A stretch of 64,000 nucleotides of DNA, taken from Lewinellaceae bacterium. Lineage in GTDB: Bacteria > Bacteroidota > Bacteroidia > Chitinophagales > Saprospiraceae. Made by a program: the position numbers and the translations under genes. The stretch spans positions 3,582,501-3,646,500 of the forward strand of contig JACJYK010000001.1 of the NCBI GenBank assembly GCA_020636135.1, read 5' to 3'. The notes below the pieces were generated by a model that made no database searches, was not told the DNA's origin, and saw nothing but the letters and a program-made list of their open reading frames with translations. Numbering within the stretch: position 1 is the first letter of the stretch; the number at the start of each line of letters is the position of its first letter. Shown piece by piece: positions 34,833-43,843 of the stretch.

Positions 34833-36263
34833 ATGGCAAATAACAGACGGACATTCATCAAGCAAGCAGCGCAGCTGGCCATTGGTTTTGCCGGCCTGGA
34901 AACACTTCTCAACCAATGGATGGACGGCTGCACACAGCTGGAACAGCTCCCAAATTTCATCTACCCGTATGGACCACTCCGCACCGATACCCGTGGTGTC
35001 CTCAGTCTGCCAAACGGATTCCGCTATGAGATCATTTCACGCGCCGGGCAACGGATGTCTGATGGATTTTTCACGCCGGACAAAGCTGATGGTATGGCAA
35101 CATTTCGTGGTCCGGACGGAACAGTGATTGTAATCAGGAACCACGAACTCATGCCCAACGACCAGGGGCCCTATGGTGTTGGAAACCGCCAGTATGACCG
35201 GCTGACTCCATCCCAGGTATACGATAGCGGGGCTAGTGGCACCGTCTGTCAGGGAGGCACGACCACCCTGGTCTATGACGAAGAAAAAGAGAAGGTGGTT
35301 GAATCCTACCTGAGTCTGGCAGGCACCCTTCGGAATTGTGCAGGAGGACCCACTCCCTGGAATTCCTGGATTACCTGTGAAGAAGTGGTCGTCAACGCGA
35401 ATGAAAAGCTCATGCAGGACCATGGGTATAATTTTGAGGTGCCCGCTTCCCGTGAAGTACACCTTGCCGAGCCGTTCCCACTCAAAGCGATGGGTCGCTT
35501 CAATCATGAAGCCATCTGCGTTGATCCGGATACCGGCATCGTCTACGAGACCGAAGATCGTCACGACGGTTTGATCTACCGGTTTCTTCCCGACGAGCCC
35601 GGGAATCTGCGGGCCGGAGGACGTCTGCAAGCTTTAAAATTCAAGGAACATTCATCCTTCGACATCCGCAACTGGGAGGGTGAGCCGATACCGGTGGGTA
35701 CCACTTTTAGTGTTGAATGGATCGACATGGACGAGGTGGAGTCGCCAAACGATGATCTCCGTGCCCGGGGATCCATGCTGGGAGCCGTAAAATTTGCCCG
35801 GGGTGAAGGCATGTGGTTTGGCGCCGATGGCCTGGTGTACTGGGCATGTACCAATGGCGGCAAAGAGCAACTGGGACAGCTGTTTCGTTACCACCCCAGC
35901 CCTTACGAAGGCACCAGCCGTGAAGCGGAAGACCCCGGACAACTGGTCCTTATGCTGGAACCCAATGACGCACGGATCCTGAAGAATGCCGACAACCTCA
36001 CCATGGCACCGTGGGGTGACCTGATCATCTGTGAGGATAATGAAGCGCCCCGCATCGTGGGGGTGACACCGGAAGGCAAGGTTTACCATCTGGCCGAAAA
36101 CATCGGATATGCCTCCGAATTCGCCGGATGTACCTTCTCACCCAGCGGTAAAACCTTATTCGTAAACATCCAGCATGCCGGACTGACCTTCGCGATCACG
36201 GGCCCGTGGGAAAAAGCCCGGCAGGAACAGCCCAACCAGGAACAGCTGTCTGAGTCCAAATAG
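34833..36263 (+). CDS. Tat-exported PhoX-like (DUF839) protein
   Basis: This 476-residue protein has a twin-arginine signal (NNRRTFIKQAAQLAIGFAGL). It carries the DUF839/PhoX core: LPNGFRYEIISRAGQRMSDGF, IVIRNHELMP, GGTTTLVYDEEKEKVV, GTLRNCAGGPTPWNSWITCEE, GRFNHEAICVDPDTGIVYETED and WGDLIICEDNEAP. PhoX proteins are Ca/Fe-dependent alkaline phosphatases acting outside the cytoplasm; Bacteroidota members are mostly untested. The glycine- and glutamate-rich metal-binding blocks (ETEDRHDG, CEDNE) appear intact. It is probably co-transcribed with the S9 peptidase upstream, an unusual pairing with no clear functional link. Confidence 0.85.
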   Translation: MANNRRTFIKQAAQLAIGFAGLETLLNQWMDGCTQLEQLPNFIYPYGPLRTDTRGVLSLPNGFRYEIISRAGQRMSDGFFTPDKADGMATFRGPDGTVIVIRNHELMPNDQGPYGVGNRQYDRLTPSQVYDSGASGTVCQGGTTTLVYDEEKEKVVESYLSLAGTLRNCAGGPTPWNSWITCEEVVVNANEKLMQDHGYNFEVPASREVHLAEPFPLKAMGRFNHEAICVDPDTGIVYETEDRHDGLIYRFLPDEPGNLRAGGRLQALKFKEHSSFDIRNWEGEPIPVGTTFSVEWIDMDEVESPNDDLRARGSMLGAVKFARGEGMWFGADGLVYWACTNGGKEQLGQLFRYHPSPYEGTSREAEDPGQLVLMLEPNDARILKNADNLTMAPWGDLIICEDNEAPRIVGVTPEGKVYHLAENIGYASEFAGCTFSPSGKTLFVNIQHAGLTFAITGPWEKARQEQPNQEQLSESK

Positions 36264-36423
36264 GATTGAGTTAATCGACAGAGTGATCCTTGTTTCTTCC
36301 GGAATTATCCATAGCGCGCAGAGGATGGCAGAACCGTCGAGGGCCTTACATAATTTAGGGAATTAATTGTAACACAAAAAGCCGGGGAGGATATACGGAC
36401 AGCAAATAGAATTCCAAAAAAAA

Positions 36424-37566
36424 ATGATTGCAACCAAATTATTTAAAGAGTTTTTTGATAGTGAGAAAGCCGGTGGTCTTGTATTAATAGCCTGCACTGC
36501 TTTATCATTAATACTTGCCAACTCCAGTCTAAGTGCCGGTTATCAAAATTTTTGGCATACTGAATTTCAGGGACACAGTATTGAGCATTGGATAAATGAC
36601 GGTCTGATGACCATTTTCTTTTTGCTCATCGGCCTCGAGTTGGAAAGGGAAATATACAAGGGCGAACTTTCCAAGATTAAAGATGCTTTGTTACCAATAT
36701 TCGGTGCAATAGGTGGATTATTGTTACCGGCAGCAATCTTTATGTTTTTCAATTATGGGACCGATACACAATCAGGTGCAGGAATACCTATGGCAACTGA
36801 CATTGCTTTTGCTTTAGGGGCATTATCCCTATTGGGCAGCAGAATACCCACCTCTTTAAAAGTATTCCTAACGGCATTAGCTATAATAGATGACCTGGGA
36901 GCCATTTTAATCATTGCCATATTTTATACGAAATCCTTACTCTGGTCTAATCTATTAATTACACTGGGAATTTTCGTTTTGCTTCTGGTATTGAACAAAT
37001 TGAAAATAAAAAGCCTAATTCCCTATTTGTTAGGGGGCGTGGCTATGTGGTACTTTTTACTGAACTCAGGTGTTCATGCAACCATTACCGGCGTGTTGCT
37101 TGCATTTACTATCCCATTCGGAGAAGGTGATGAAAAGTCAACATCCTCCATTTTACAGCACTTTTTACACAAACCCGTTGCATTTATTATTCTGCCCATA
37201 TTTGCTTTGGCCAACACGGCTATTTTATTTAATGGAAACATCATCGAGACATTGACCAATCCCAACAGCCTGGGCATTGCACTGGGGTTAATTGTTGGCA
37301 AGCCTGTAGGTATTTTTGTTGCGACATTCCTGGCAGTGCGGTTTGGCTTTAGCAAGCTCCCGACCGATTTAAACTGGAAATCAATTTTAAGCGTTGGATT
37401 ATTGGCTGGAATTGGATTTACAATGTCAATTTTTATAACCTTACTTGCCTTTGATAACGAGGTAATCATTAACAATTCAAAACTGGTCATATTAATTTCG
37501 TCACTGACAGCAGGACTATTAGGTTTGCTTTCCCTGAGGGTAACCTTTAAAAGTAAAACTGAATAG
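36424..37566 (+). CDS. nhaA: Na+/H+ antiporter NhaA
   Basis: This 380-residue inner-membrane antiporter has about 12 helices and exchanges Na+ or Li+ for protons. The family signatures are present: LLIGLELEREIYKGEL, MATDIAFALGALSLLGSRIP and ALAIIDDLGAILIIA. The last carries the paired aspartates of the ion-binding site. The end has LLAGIGFTMSIFITLLAF. Length is typical. Base composition and codon use are clearly AT-richer than in the PhoX gene before it and the phosphoesterase after it, which suggests recent acquisition. It is transcribed alone and convergent with the next gene. Confidence 0.95.
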   Translation: MIATKLFKEFFDSEKAGGLVLIACTALSLILANSSLSAGYQNFWHTEFQGHSIEHWINDGLMTIFFLLIGLELEREIYKGELSKIKDALLPIFGAIGGLLLPAAIFMFFNYGTDTQSGAGIPMATDIAFALGALSLLGSRIPTSLKVFLTALAIIDDLGAILIIAIFYTKSLLWSNLLITLGIFVLLLVLNKLKIKSLIPYLLGGVAMWYFLLNSGVHATITGVLLAFTIPFGEGDEKSTSSILQHFLHKPVAFIILPIFALANTAILFNGNIIETLTNPNSLGIALGLIVGKPVGIFVATFLAVRFGFSKLPTDLNWKSILSVGLLAGIGFTMSIFITLLAFDNEVIINNSKLVILISSLTAGLLGLLSLRVTFKSKTE

Positions 37567-37677
37567 TCAGAATTTTGGGCTGGAATAGCAATAACCACAA
37601 AGCAAAAAGGAGCAGAATATATGCTAATGCTTTCTATCTGTTGCTTTATGGCGTCGTATCACCACTGACCTAAACCG

Positions 37678-38553
37678 TCACGACTCATCCGTCTGGCTCA
37701 TCAGTCTCCGGATCACCCTTTGGGGAATATTCGTCTGCATGCGTTTTTCCATCTCCTGATATTCCGGCTCTAACACATCTTCGACCGGTTGGTTTTGTTC
37801 GATGTAGTCAAAGTCAAGGTCGTCGTATCGATACAGATGCCAGTCGCCGCCATAATATTCCAGGGCAGTGAGGTTTTCCAGCCAGTCGCCGGAATTCAGG
37901 TAATTGATCTTACGGCCCTTTACTTCGACTTCCCGCATGGACGGCTGATGGATGTGTCCGCAGATGACAGTGTCAACGCCGCGGTCCGCACCGTAGTTGA
38001 TGGCCAGCATCTCAAAGTCCTGGATGTATTTGACAGCCTTTTTGACCCGCGCTTTCACCTGATGAGCGAACGAGAGATTCGCCAGACCAAACCGCTGACG
38101 GATCCGGTTGATGACCCGGTTAATACGGATCAGGAAGTCATAGCCCTTTCCGCCCAGTTTGGCCAGCCAGGGTGAGTACATAACCGAAGCATCAAAAACG
38201 TCGCCGTGGAAAAACAGGTGTTTCTTACCATTGAGGTGTAGTTCCAGCTGATTGCGCAGACTGATGGAGCCTGTGGTAAAATCGGCAAAACGGCGCAGTA
38301 CATCATCGTGGTTCCCGGTGAGGTAGTAGATCTTGGTACCATTCAGGGCCTTCTTCAGTAGTGTATTGATCACCAGCATGTGCGACTTGGGGAAGTACTT
38401 TTTATTGAACTGCCAGATATCAATGATGTCACCATTGAGGATGAGGATACCCGGATCGATGCTCTTCAGGTAGCGGATCAGTTCCGGAGCATGGCTGCCA
38501 TAGGTACCCAGGTGCACATCGGATATAACCGCAATTTCAAGCTTTCTTTTCAT
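37678..38553 (-). CDS. LpxH-like metallophosphoesterase (UDP-2,3-diacylglucosamine diphosphatase family)
   Basis: The ATG at 38553 gives 291 residues; a TTG at 38568 would add five. The calcineurin-like metal-binding motifs are complete: D12-x-H14 in ISDVHLGTYGSH, ILNGDIIDIW, LTGNHDD, FFHGD and CGHIHQP. The arrangement matches the Bacteroidota proteins usually annotated as UDP-2,3-diacylglucosamine diphosphatase, which cleave a lipid A precursor to lipid X. True LpxH identity is uncertain, because several paralogues of this type exist per genome. It is divergent from the large modular protein gene. A TTAAC-TCTGT-GTTAA palindrome (38599-38613) lies in the upstream region. Confidence 0.8.
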   Translation of the reverse strand: MKRKLEIAVISDVHLGTYGSHAPELIRYLKSIDPGILILNGDIIDIWQFNKKYFPKSHMLVINTLLKKALNGTKIYYLTGNHDDVLRRFADFTTGSISLRNQLELHLNGKKHLFFHGDVFDASVMYSPWLAKLGGKGYDFLIRINRVINRIRQRFGLANLSFAHQVKARVKKAVKYIQDFEMLAINYGADRGVDTVICGHIHQPSMREVEVKGRKINYLNSGDWLENLTALEYYGGDWHLYRYDDLDFDYIEQNQPVEDVLEPEYQEMEKRMQTNIPQRVIRRLMSQTDES

Positions 38554-38568
38554 GTATAGATTAATCAA

Positions 38569-38961
38569 AAAATCAAGTGTAAAATTGCACGATGTATATT
38601 AACTCTGTGTTAATTCTGCATTATCAAAAAATGAAAGTTAACCAGTTGATAAAAAATTATTTACAAATTATAACAATATAATATATAAATATTTTGTGCG
38701 CATTGACTGGCTGACTATCAGCTCTTTCGGAACCCTTTTACCCGGAATCAGCCTCTTGCGTAATCCAGTAAACATCACGAATCACGACAAATGCTTACCG
38801 GCGCCGGAATGCCGGACCCACCGGCCCGATGTTGCCAGGTTACACGACTTTTACCATGTTCAACGCGTCTGTTAATCTTAGTAACATTTAGAAATTTTTT
38901 AATACAAAACGAACTGATTTAAAGTATATTTGACGCCATGTGTCGCTAAATTGATACCGAA
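38569..38961. other. AT-rich divergent intergenic region
   Basis: About 390 bases separate two divergent genes. The stretch holds the TTAAC-N5-GTTAA palindrome at 38599-38613, a long A/T-only run near 38650-38695, and a -7 TATATTTG at 38925-38932 for the gene on the plus strand. I see no coding frame or RNA gene. Confidence 0.5.
38925..38932 (+). promoter_or_regulatory. -7 element of the large modular protein gene
   Basis: TATATTTG is a perfect TAnnTTTG match, 29 nt before the GTG start at 38962. Only a T-run, not TTTG, is at the -33 position. Confidence 0.45.
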
Positions 38962-41900
38962 GTGAGAATCGTTAGGAAACACGGATATTTCGTCAAATCG
39001 TTGATTTTTCTTCTTTTCCCTGCCTTTCTCGTGGCCCAGCAGACGGCAGGCACAAGGAAGGCTCCTGAACTCTTGCTGGCCTTAGGCACCGGTCAATCAT
39101 CAGGACACATCGCCACCCTCTACGTCAAAAATGAAGCCTCAGAACCGGTAGTTCTTCATCCTGCCTCCTATTATGTTCCGGCTCACCACGGGTACCAGAG
39201 CTATGTGGGATATCTGCCCGAAGCTCTTACCATTGGTCCTGATACGGTCCAGTCCATCCCGCTCTATGGCTACTGCACAGACGTACACCGGGCACCTGCT
39301 CCCGGCGGTCTGGCCATGTCTATCGGAGACTGGATCCTGGTTGCCGCCGATGCCGACAGCACCAATGCGTCCTTTACCCTGCAGCCTGGTCCCCGGGTCA
39401 AACCCTTCGGTATCGTGGATCGCAATGCCCTCACCTTTTCAGGAGCACCTAAAAAAGATTCCAGCAGCCTGTATGCCTGCTGGCCGGACAACCACCAGTC
39501 GATTCCCGTCACGATCAATCCGGGTGCTGATGCGAAATCCACCGCTGCGCTTATCGTAAAATTAGTCCAGCAGATCGATGCAGAGGTACCCGCCATGCAA
39601 TCCAGTGCATCGCTAGCCACACCCTATCATGGCAATCCGGAGGCAGAACGTCAGGGTGTCACCCAGCATGCAATCTGGCTGACGATGGGAGTGCTCACTG
39701 GCAAGCAGTACACCCAGGAAGATTTTGTCCGTAAAATGACCAAGCTGTGGCGCGAACAGTCCGGAGACCTGCCTGCCGAAGAAAAAACTTCCGGAGACCA
39801 GACCCTGGAGGAATCGCTGCCTATGTTGTGGCAACAATTTGTGGCGGCAGCTCAATCAGCCGGGGTTTTAACCCCTGGTCCTGATCCAGTCCGTGCATCC
39901 TTTGAAGCAGGAAATACCGTCACCAGCCCCTGGAATCACATCGACCTCACCAGCCCGGCGATGAAACCGGGCAAACTGGCACCCTGGATGATCTGGGCTC
40001 CCGCAGGCGCCGTAGTCCTTGGTGGCGCTACTACAGCCTTTCTGTTAAGCCGTGACACTACAAATCCCGGGCCTACACCCAATCCTAAACTGGTCGTACG
40101 CAACGATGCTGTGACCATGGCCTGTGATGGGCAGGCAAATGTCAGCCCGTTGGAAAACGACGATGGGGACGGCTTATTCATTAAGTTCATTACGCCCGTC
40201 AGTGCTGCCACCGTGGAGATCGATGCCACCGGTCACACCCTCCAGATCAGCAATCTCCGGCAATCGACTGATTTTACGATTTCAATACTGGTTGAAGACC
40301 AGTATGGCCAGCAAGCTTCCGGCACCATAAGTGTTACTGTTCAAAAACCAGCTGTCCAGGCCGTTAATGACAATTACAGCACGCCCTTTGGCATACCCGT
40401 TGATGGTCAGGTGCTGGACAACGATCAGGGTTCCGACCTAATCGTCATTTCCTATGATCAGCCTGCCGGTGGAACACTCACCATCCAGTCGAATGGGTCC
40501 ATGAATTTTGTTCCTTCTCCGGGATTTTCAGGCACAACTTCAGCCAAATACACCGTGCAAGGCCCGTGTGATACCCGGTCTGAAGCAACCATCAGCATTG
40601 AAGTCGCCGCACCTACCTGCGACACCAAAGCGGAATTTGAAACATCAGCTGCTTCCTGTGGTGGCTTCGACGGAGCGGCAACCGTGCTCATTACGCCAGA
40701 GGGTAGTTACTCGTACCTGTGGTCAAACAGCGCCACCGGATCGGGCGTGGATGAGGTAGCGAGTGGCAATTATACGGTTACAGTCACCGATGAAAACGGC
40801 TGCGCCCAGGCCTTCTCCGTATCCATCCCGGAAAATAAAGCAGAATATATTCAGGAATACAGTACCAGCCCGGCAAATTGTCTGGGTGCCGGTGGTGATA
40901 TCTTTTTGCGTATTGATGGCCCCAATAGCTCTCCACTGGCCATCGTAGCTACCGGTCCGGATGGAGAGCATGGCATCGTCCGTCAGCCGGGAGCAATTCA
41001 TCTGAAGGAACAATTCCCCATCCTGCCGGGAAGCTGGCACATCCGTGTCAACGGACTGGAGGATGCGGCACACTGCGTCGCGGAGCTTGATTTGGAAGTG
41101 GAAGATACTTCAGCAGCCATCATTACCACCCGCGATGTGATCACCGTATTTACCGGAAGCACGTACCAGGGCAATGTGCTTAGAAACGACCATGGTCTTG
41201 CCTTAAAAGTCATCGACTTCAACCAGCCGGAAGCAGGAATCCTGCTGTTGCAGACCGATGGCAGCTTCAGTTACAGCGCTCCGGCGGAGCGCACCGGCGA
41301 ATTTGTTTTTACTTACCGGGTCATGGATGCCTGTGGTCACGAAGCCCAGCAGGAAAGTGTGATCCAGGTTATCTCGGATCCCTGCGATTTTGAAGTGGAA
41401 TTCGATGTACAAGCCAGTATTTGCGGAACAGCCCAGGGAACGATTCAGGCTTCCGTGTACCCGGTGGGTGACTATTCGTTTTTGTGGTCCAATGGAGCCA
41501 CCACCACAGCCCTTACCGGATTAAAAAGCGGTAATTACGAGGTGATTGTCAATCCGCTGGGAAAGGACTGTCCCCGGAGCATCAAGGTCACCGTACCGGA
41601 TTCAGCCTTTACCTTTATTACCGACACCATTACATTTCCAGGCACCTGCCAGGATGGAGGCAATATCCGCTTTACCCTTGAATCACCTACGGATGATCCG
41701 GTTATATTGCAAATATCAGGACCGTCAGGCGCTTCACAGATCTCCTTAAATCCGGGCACCTACAACCTGGATGCCATCTTTCCGGTACCTTCCGGGGTTT
41801 ATACCCTGACGGCATTCCAGGCACAATCACCGACCGACTGCGCCCAGACCCTGGAGATCACCGTACCTGATGCAACACCAGCTATGGTATTGGCCCCGGA

Positions 41901-43410
41901 CTCTCTTTCCACTCCGTTCAGGACTCCGGTATCCGGCAATGTGCTTGACAATGACTCCGGTTCCGGACTGAAAGTTATTTCTGCCTTTAACATCGAAGGG
42001 GGCACCCTGCGTATCGAAATGGGCGGTGATTTCAGCTTCAATCCTCACGGCAATTTTTCCGGACTGGGCCATTTCTCCTACATCGTGCAGGATGCCTGCG
42101 GGAGAAAAGACACCGGCCAGGTGACCATACAGGTCTATTCCGCAACCTGCAGCCTGACGCCTGCATTCGATATCACACCGGCTACGTGTGGCAGCGCAAA
42201 TGGTTCTATCCATCTGCTTATCGAGAACGAAGGGAACTACACCTTTGACTGGAGTAATGGCGATACGTCAAGCACTGCAAGTCATTTGGCCGCCGGTAGC
42301 TACCAGGTGGTGGTTACCAGCAATGTATTGGGCTGCATGCAGAGCTTTGAACAGACGGTACCCAATACCCCGGCACATTTTATCAATGATCTAAAAATCA
42401 TCCAACCGGATTGTCCGAATCCAGGCGACATCATTCTGGCACTGACTTCTACCGACACCCAGGCGTTGAGGTTGGACGTCAGGTTGGGCACTACGACAAA
42501 ATCTTTTTTAGTACCGGTCGATACAGTCCGCCTATCCGATTACATGACCGTATTACCCGGCATGTACACCTTGCGGGTACGGATTGCAGAGGGCGACACC
42601 ACGTGCAGTGAAACCACCACTGCCGAATTAATACCCAGTGTAGGACTGGCGATAGCCACAACCTCCATCATCCCGGCCAGCGGTCCGATGTCCTCGGATG
42701 GGAGTATGACCATTCAGGTGACCACCAAAGGTGTACTCCCCTATCAGATCTACATCAACGACAGTTACTACGGATCGATTCCATTCGAAATGTTTTCCAT
42801 TTTTAACCTGTCAGCCGGTAAATACCGCGTGCGTATCCGGGACGCCATTGGGTGTATTTCCAATTTGCTGGAAGTGCAAATACCTGTCGCTCCTTTAGCT
42901 CTGGAAGGATCCTTAGGCCTGACGTTAGCCGAATACCCTGCCACGACCACAGAAAGCATTACACCCGATCATATCGTATTTTCATCCATAACTGGTATCT
43001 GGAATCAATCCATCGCCGGAATGACCGGACAACTTGCCGCCTGGCTGGAGCCATTTACCTATTTCGGATCGGATGCAAGCCATCATCTTGGTGGATTCCT
43101 CTCGATCAGCGAATCCATGCGGCTCGCTCATGGTCAGCGTGGACCTTTCGGAAGTCAATTAGCCATCGGAGCAGGATCCAGCATTGCGCTGGTTGAGGCC
43201 ACGAATCCCTGGAGGACATTCCAGCCTTATCTGCATCTGAATGCACAGGGGCAATACCAATTCAAAGGCAAATTAATAGTCCGCCTGCAGGCGAAATTGG
43301 ACGTCTGGTCAGGATATTGGCATCCGGTCATTCAGGGTGGACTCGTTTTGCCTGTACGGATAAAGACCATGCAGAATAAGTGGAAAAGGGTGATTCCGGA
43401 AATGAAATGA
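38962..43410 (+). CDS. 1482-residue modular surface protein with internal TM helix, cadherin/VCBS-like and SprB-like repeats
   Basis: The start is GTG at 38962; the only nearby ATG (38939) is closed by an in-frame stop. A signal peptide (FVKSLIFLLFPAFLVAQQ) precedes an unassigned N-terminal domain (about 30-335) with the motif YGYCTDVHRAPAPGG. A hydrophobic helix (MIWAPAGAVVLGGATTAFLL, about 341-360) follows. A first Ig-like domain comes next, then three copies of a module of about 255 residues starting near 462, 719 and 973. Each module has a VCBS/tandem-95-like unit (VLDNDxGS...G), an SprB-like unit (YSYLWSNxAT...SGNYxVTV) and a third beta unit. The last 160 residues look like amphipathic beta strands. 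No CHU_C or other T9SS tag is seen. It may link the inner membrane with the envelope or surface. Confidence 0.75.
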   Translation: MRIVRKHGYFVKSLIFLLFPAFLVAQQTAGTRKAPELLLALGTGQSSGHIATLYVKNEASEPVVLHPASYYVPAHHGYQSYVGYLPEALTIGPDTVQSIPLYGYCTDVHRAPAPGGLAMSIGDWILVAADADSTNASFTLQPGPRVKPFGIVDRNALTFSGAPKKDSSSLYACWPDNHQSIPVTINPGADAKSTAALIVKLVQQIDAEVPAMQSSASLATPYHGNPEAERQGVTQHAIWLTMGVLTGKQYTQEDFVRKMTKLWREQSGDLPAEEKTSGDQTLEESLPMLWQQFVAAAQSAGVLTPGPDPVRASFEAGNTVTSPWNHIDLTSPAMKPGKLAPWMIWAPAGAVVLGGATTAFLLSRDTTNPGPTPNPKLVVRNDAVTMACDGQANVSPLENDDGDGLFIKFITPVSAATVEIDATGHTLQISNLRQSTDFTISILVEDQYGQQASGTISVTVQKPAVQAVNDNYSTPFGIPVDGQVLDNDQGSDLIVISYDQPAGGTLTIQSNGSMNFVPSPGFSGTTSAKYTVQGPCDTRSEATISIEVAAPTCDTKAEFETSAASCGGFDGAATVLITPEGSYSYLWSNSATGSGVDEVASGNYTVTVTDENGCAQAFSVSIPENKAEYIQEYSTSPANCLGAGGDIFLRIDGPNSSPLAIVATGPDGEHGIVRQPGAIHLKEQFPILPGSWHIRVNGLEDAAHCVAELDLEVEDTSAAIITTRDVITVFTGSTYQGNVLRNDHGLALKVIDFNQPEAGILLLQTDGSFSYSAPAERTGEFVFTYRVMDACGHEAQQESVIQVISDPCDFEVEFDVQASICGTAQGTIQASVYPVGDYSFLWSNGATTTALTGLKSGNYEVIVNPLGKDCPRSIKVTVPDSAFTFITDTITFPGTCQDGGNIRFTLESPTDDPVILQISGPSGASQISLNPGTYNLDAIFPVPSGVYTLTAFQAQSPTDCAQTLEITVPDATPAMVLAPDSLSTPFRTPVSGNVLDNDSGSGLKVISAFNIEGGTLRIEMGGDFSFNPHGNFSGLGHFSYIVQDACGRKDTGQVTIQVYSATCSLTPAFDITPATCGSANGSIHLLIENEGNYTFDWSNGDTSSTASHLAAGSYQVVVTSNVLGCMQSFEQTVPNTPAHFINDLKIIQPDCPNPGDIILALTSTDTQALRLDVRLGTTTKSFLVPVDTVRLSDYMTVLPGMYTLRVRIAEGDTTCSETTTAELIPSVGLAIATTSIIPASGPMSSDGSMTIQVTTKGVLPYQIYINDSYYGSIPFEMFSIFNLSAGKYRVRIRDAIGCISNLLEVQIPVAPLALEGSLGLTLAEYPATTTESITPDHIVFSSITGIWNQSIAGMTGQLAAWLEPFTYFGSDASHHLGGFLSISESMRLAHGQRGPFGSQLAIGAGSSIALVEATNPWRTFQPYLHLNAQGQYQFKGKLIVRLQAKLDVWSGYWHPVIQGGLVLPVRIKTMQNKWKRVIPEMK

Positions 43411-43784
43411 GTTCAACGGTGTTATGTCAATGGTTGTACATAAACCGACACTCAAATTACCCAGATAGGAAACTCATAAGCCACCGGCCGGATAAGTCGG
43501 CCAGTTACCCAGTTAAGTTCTGACCTCTATATATCAGTACCATCCGGTCTGACGATGGATGCCTCGTGTCAGGTATTGTGGAACACAATCAGGTGCGAAA
43601 CCGATGCCAGAGAAGCCCAGTCCGGAACAACCAATTATTTTTTTTTGCACTGCCGGCCATTGATACGATCACATGATAGCAGGCCGAAATGAAGGCCTCC
43701 CGTTTTCATTCGGGGAGGATTAACCATTATTCACAGCTAAATGGTATATAGGCAGTTGCTGGGGAGGCATATATCACCAGGCAT
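43411..43784. other. Intergenic region between convergent genes
   Basis: This gap of about 370 bases holds no credible gene. A GGCCG-GATAAGT-CGGCC hairpin is near 43485-43505. Another (CCTCCCG...CGGGGAGG) is near 43700-43725. Both lack U-tracts. Nothing else stands out. Confidence 0.45.
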
Positions 43785-43817
43785 AAAAAAAGGAGGTGCA
43801 GGTTTTACTGCATCTCC
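43785..43817 (-). terminator. Intrinsic terminator of the BNR/sortilin-like gene
   Basis: Read on the minus strand, GGAGATGCAG (43817-43808) pairs with CTGCACCTCC (43801-43792) with one mismatch around a 6-nt loop, followed by TTTTTTT (43791-43785). It lies 27 nt after the stop of the minus-strand gene. The plus side has a shorter T-run, so weak bidirectional action is possible. Confidence 0.8.
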
Positions 43818-43843
43818 TTTTCAATGTACGGTCAGAATTCCGT

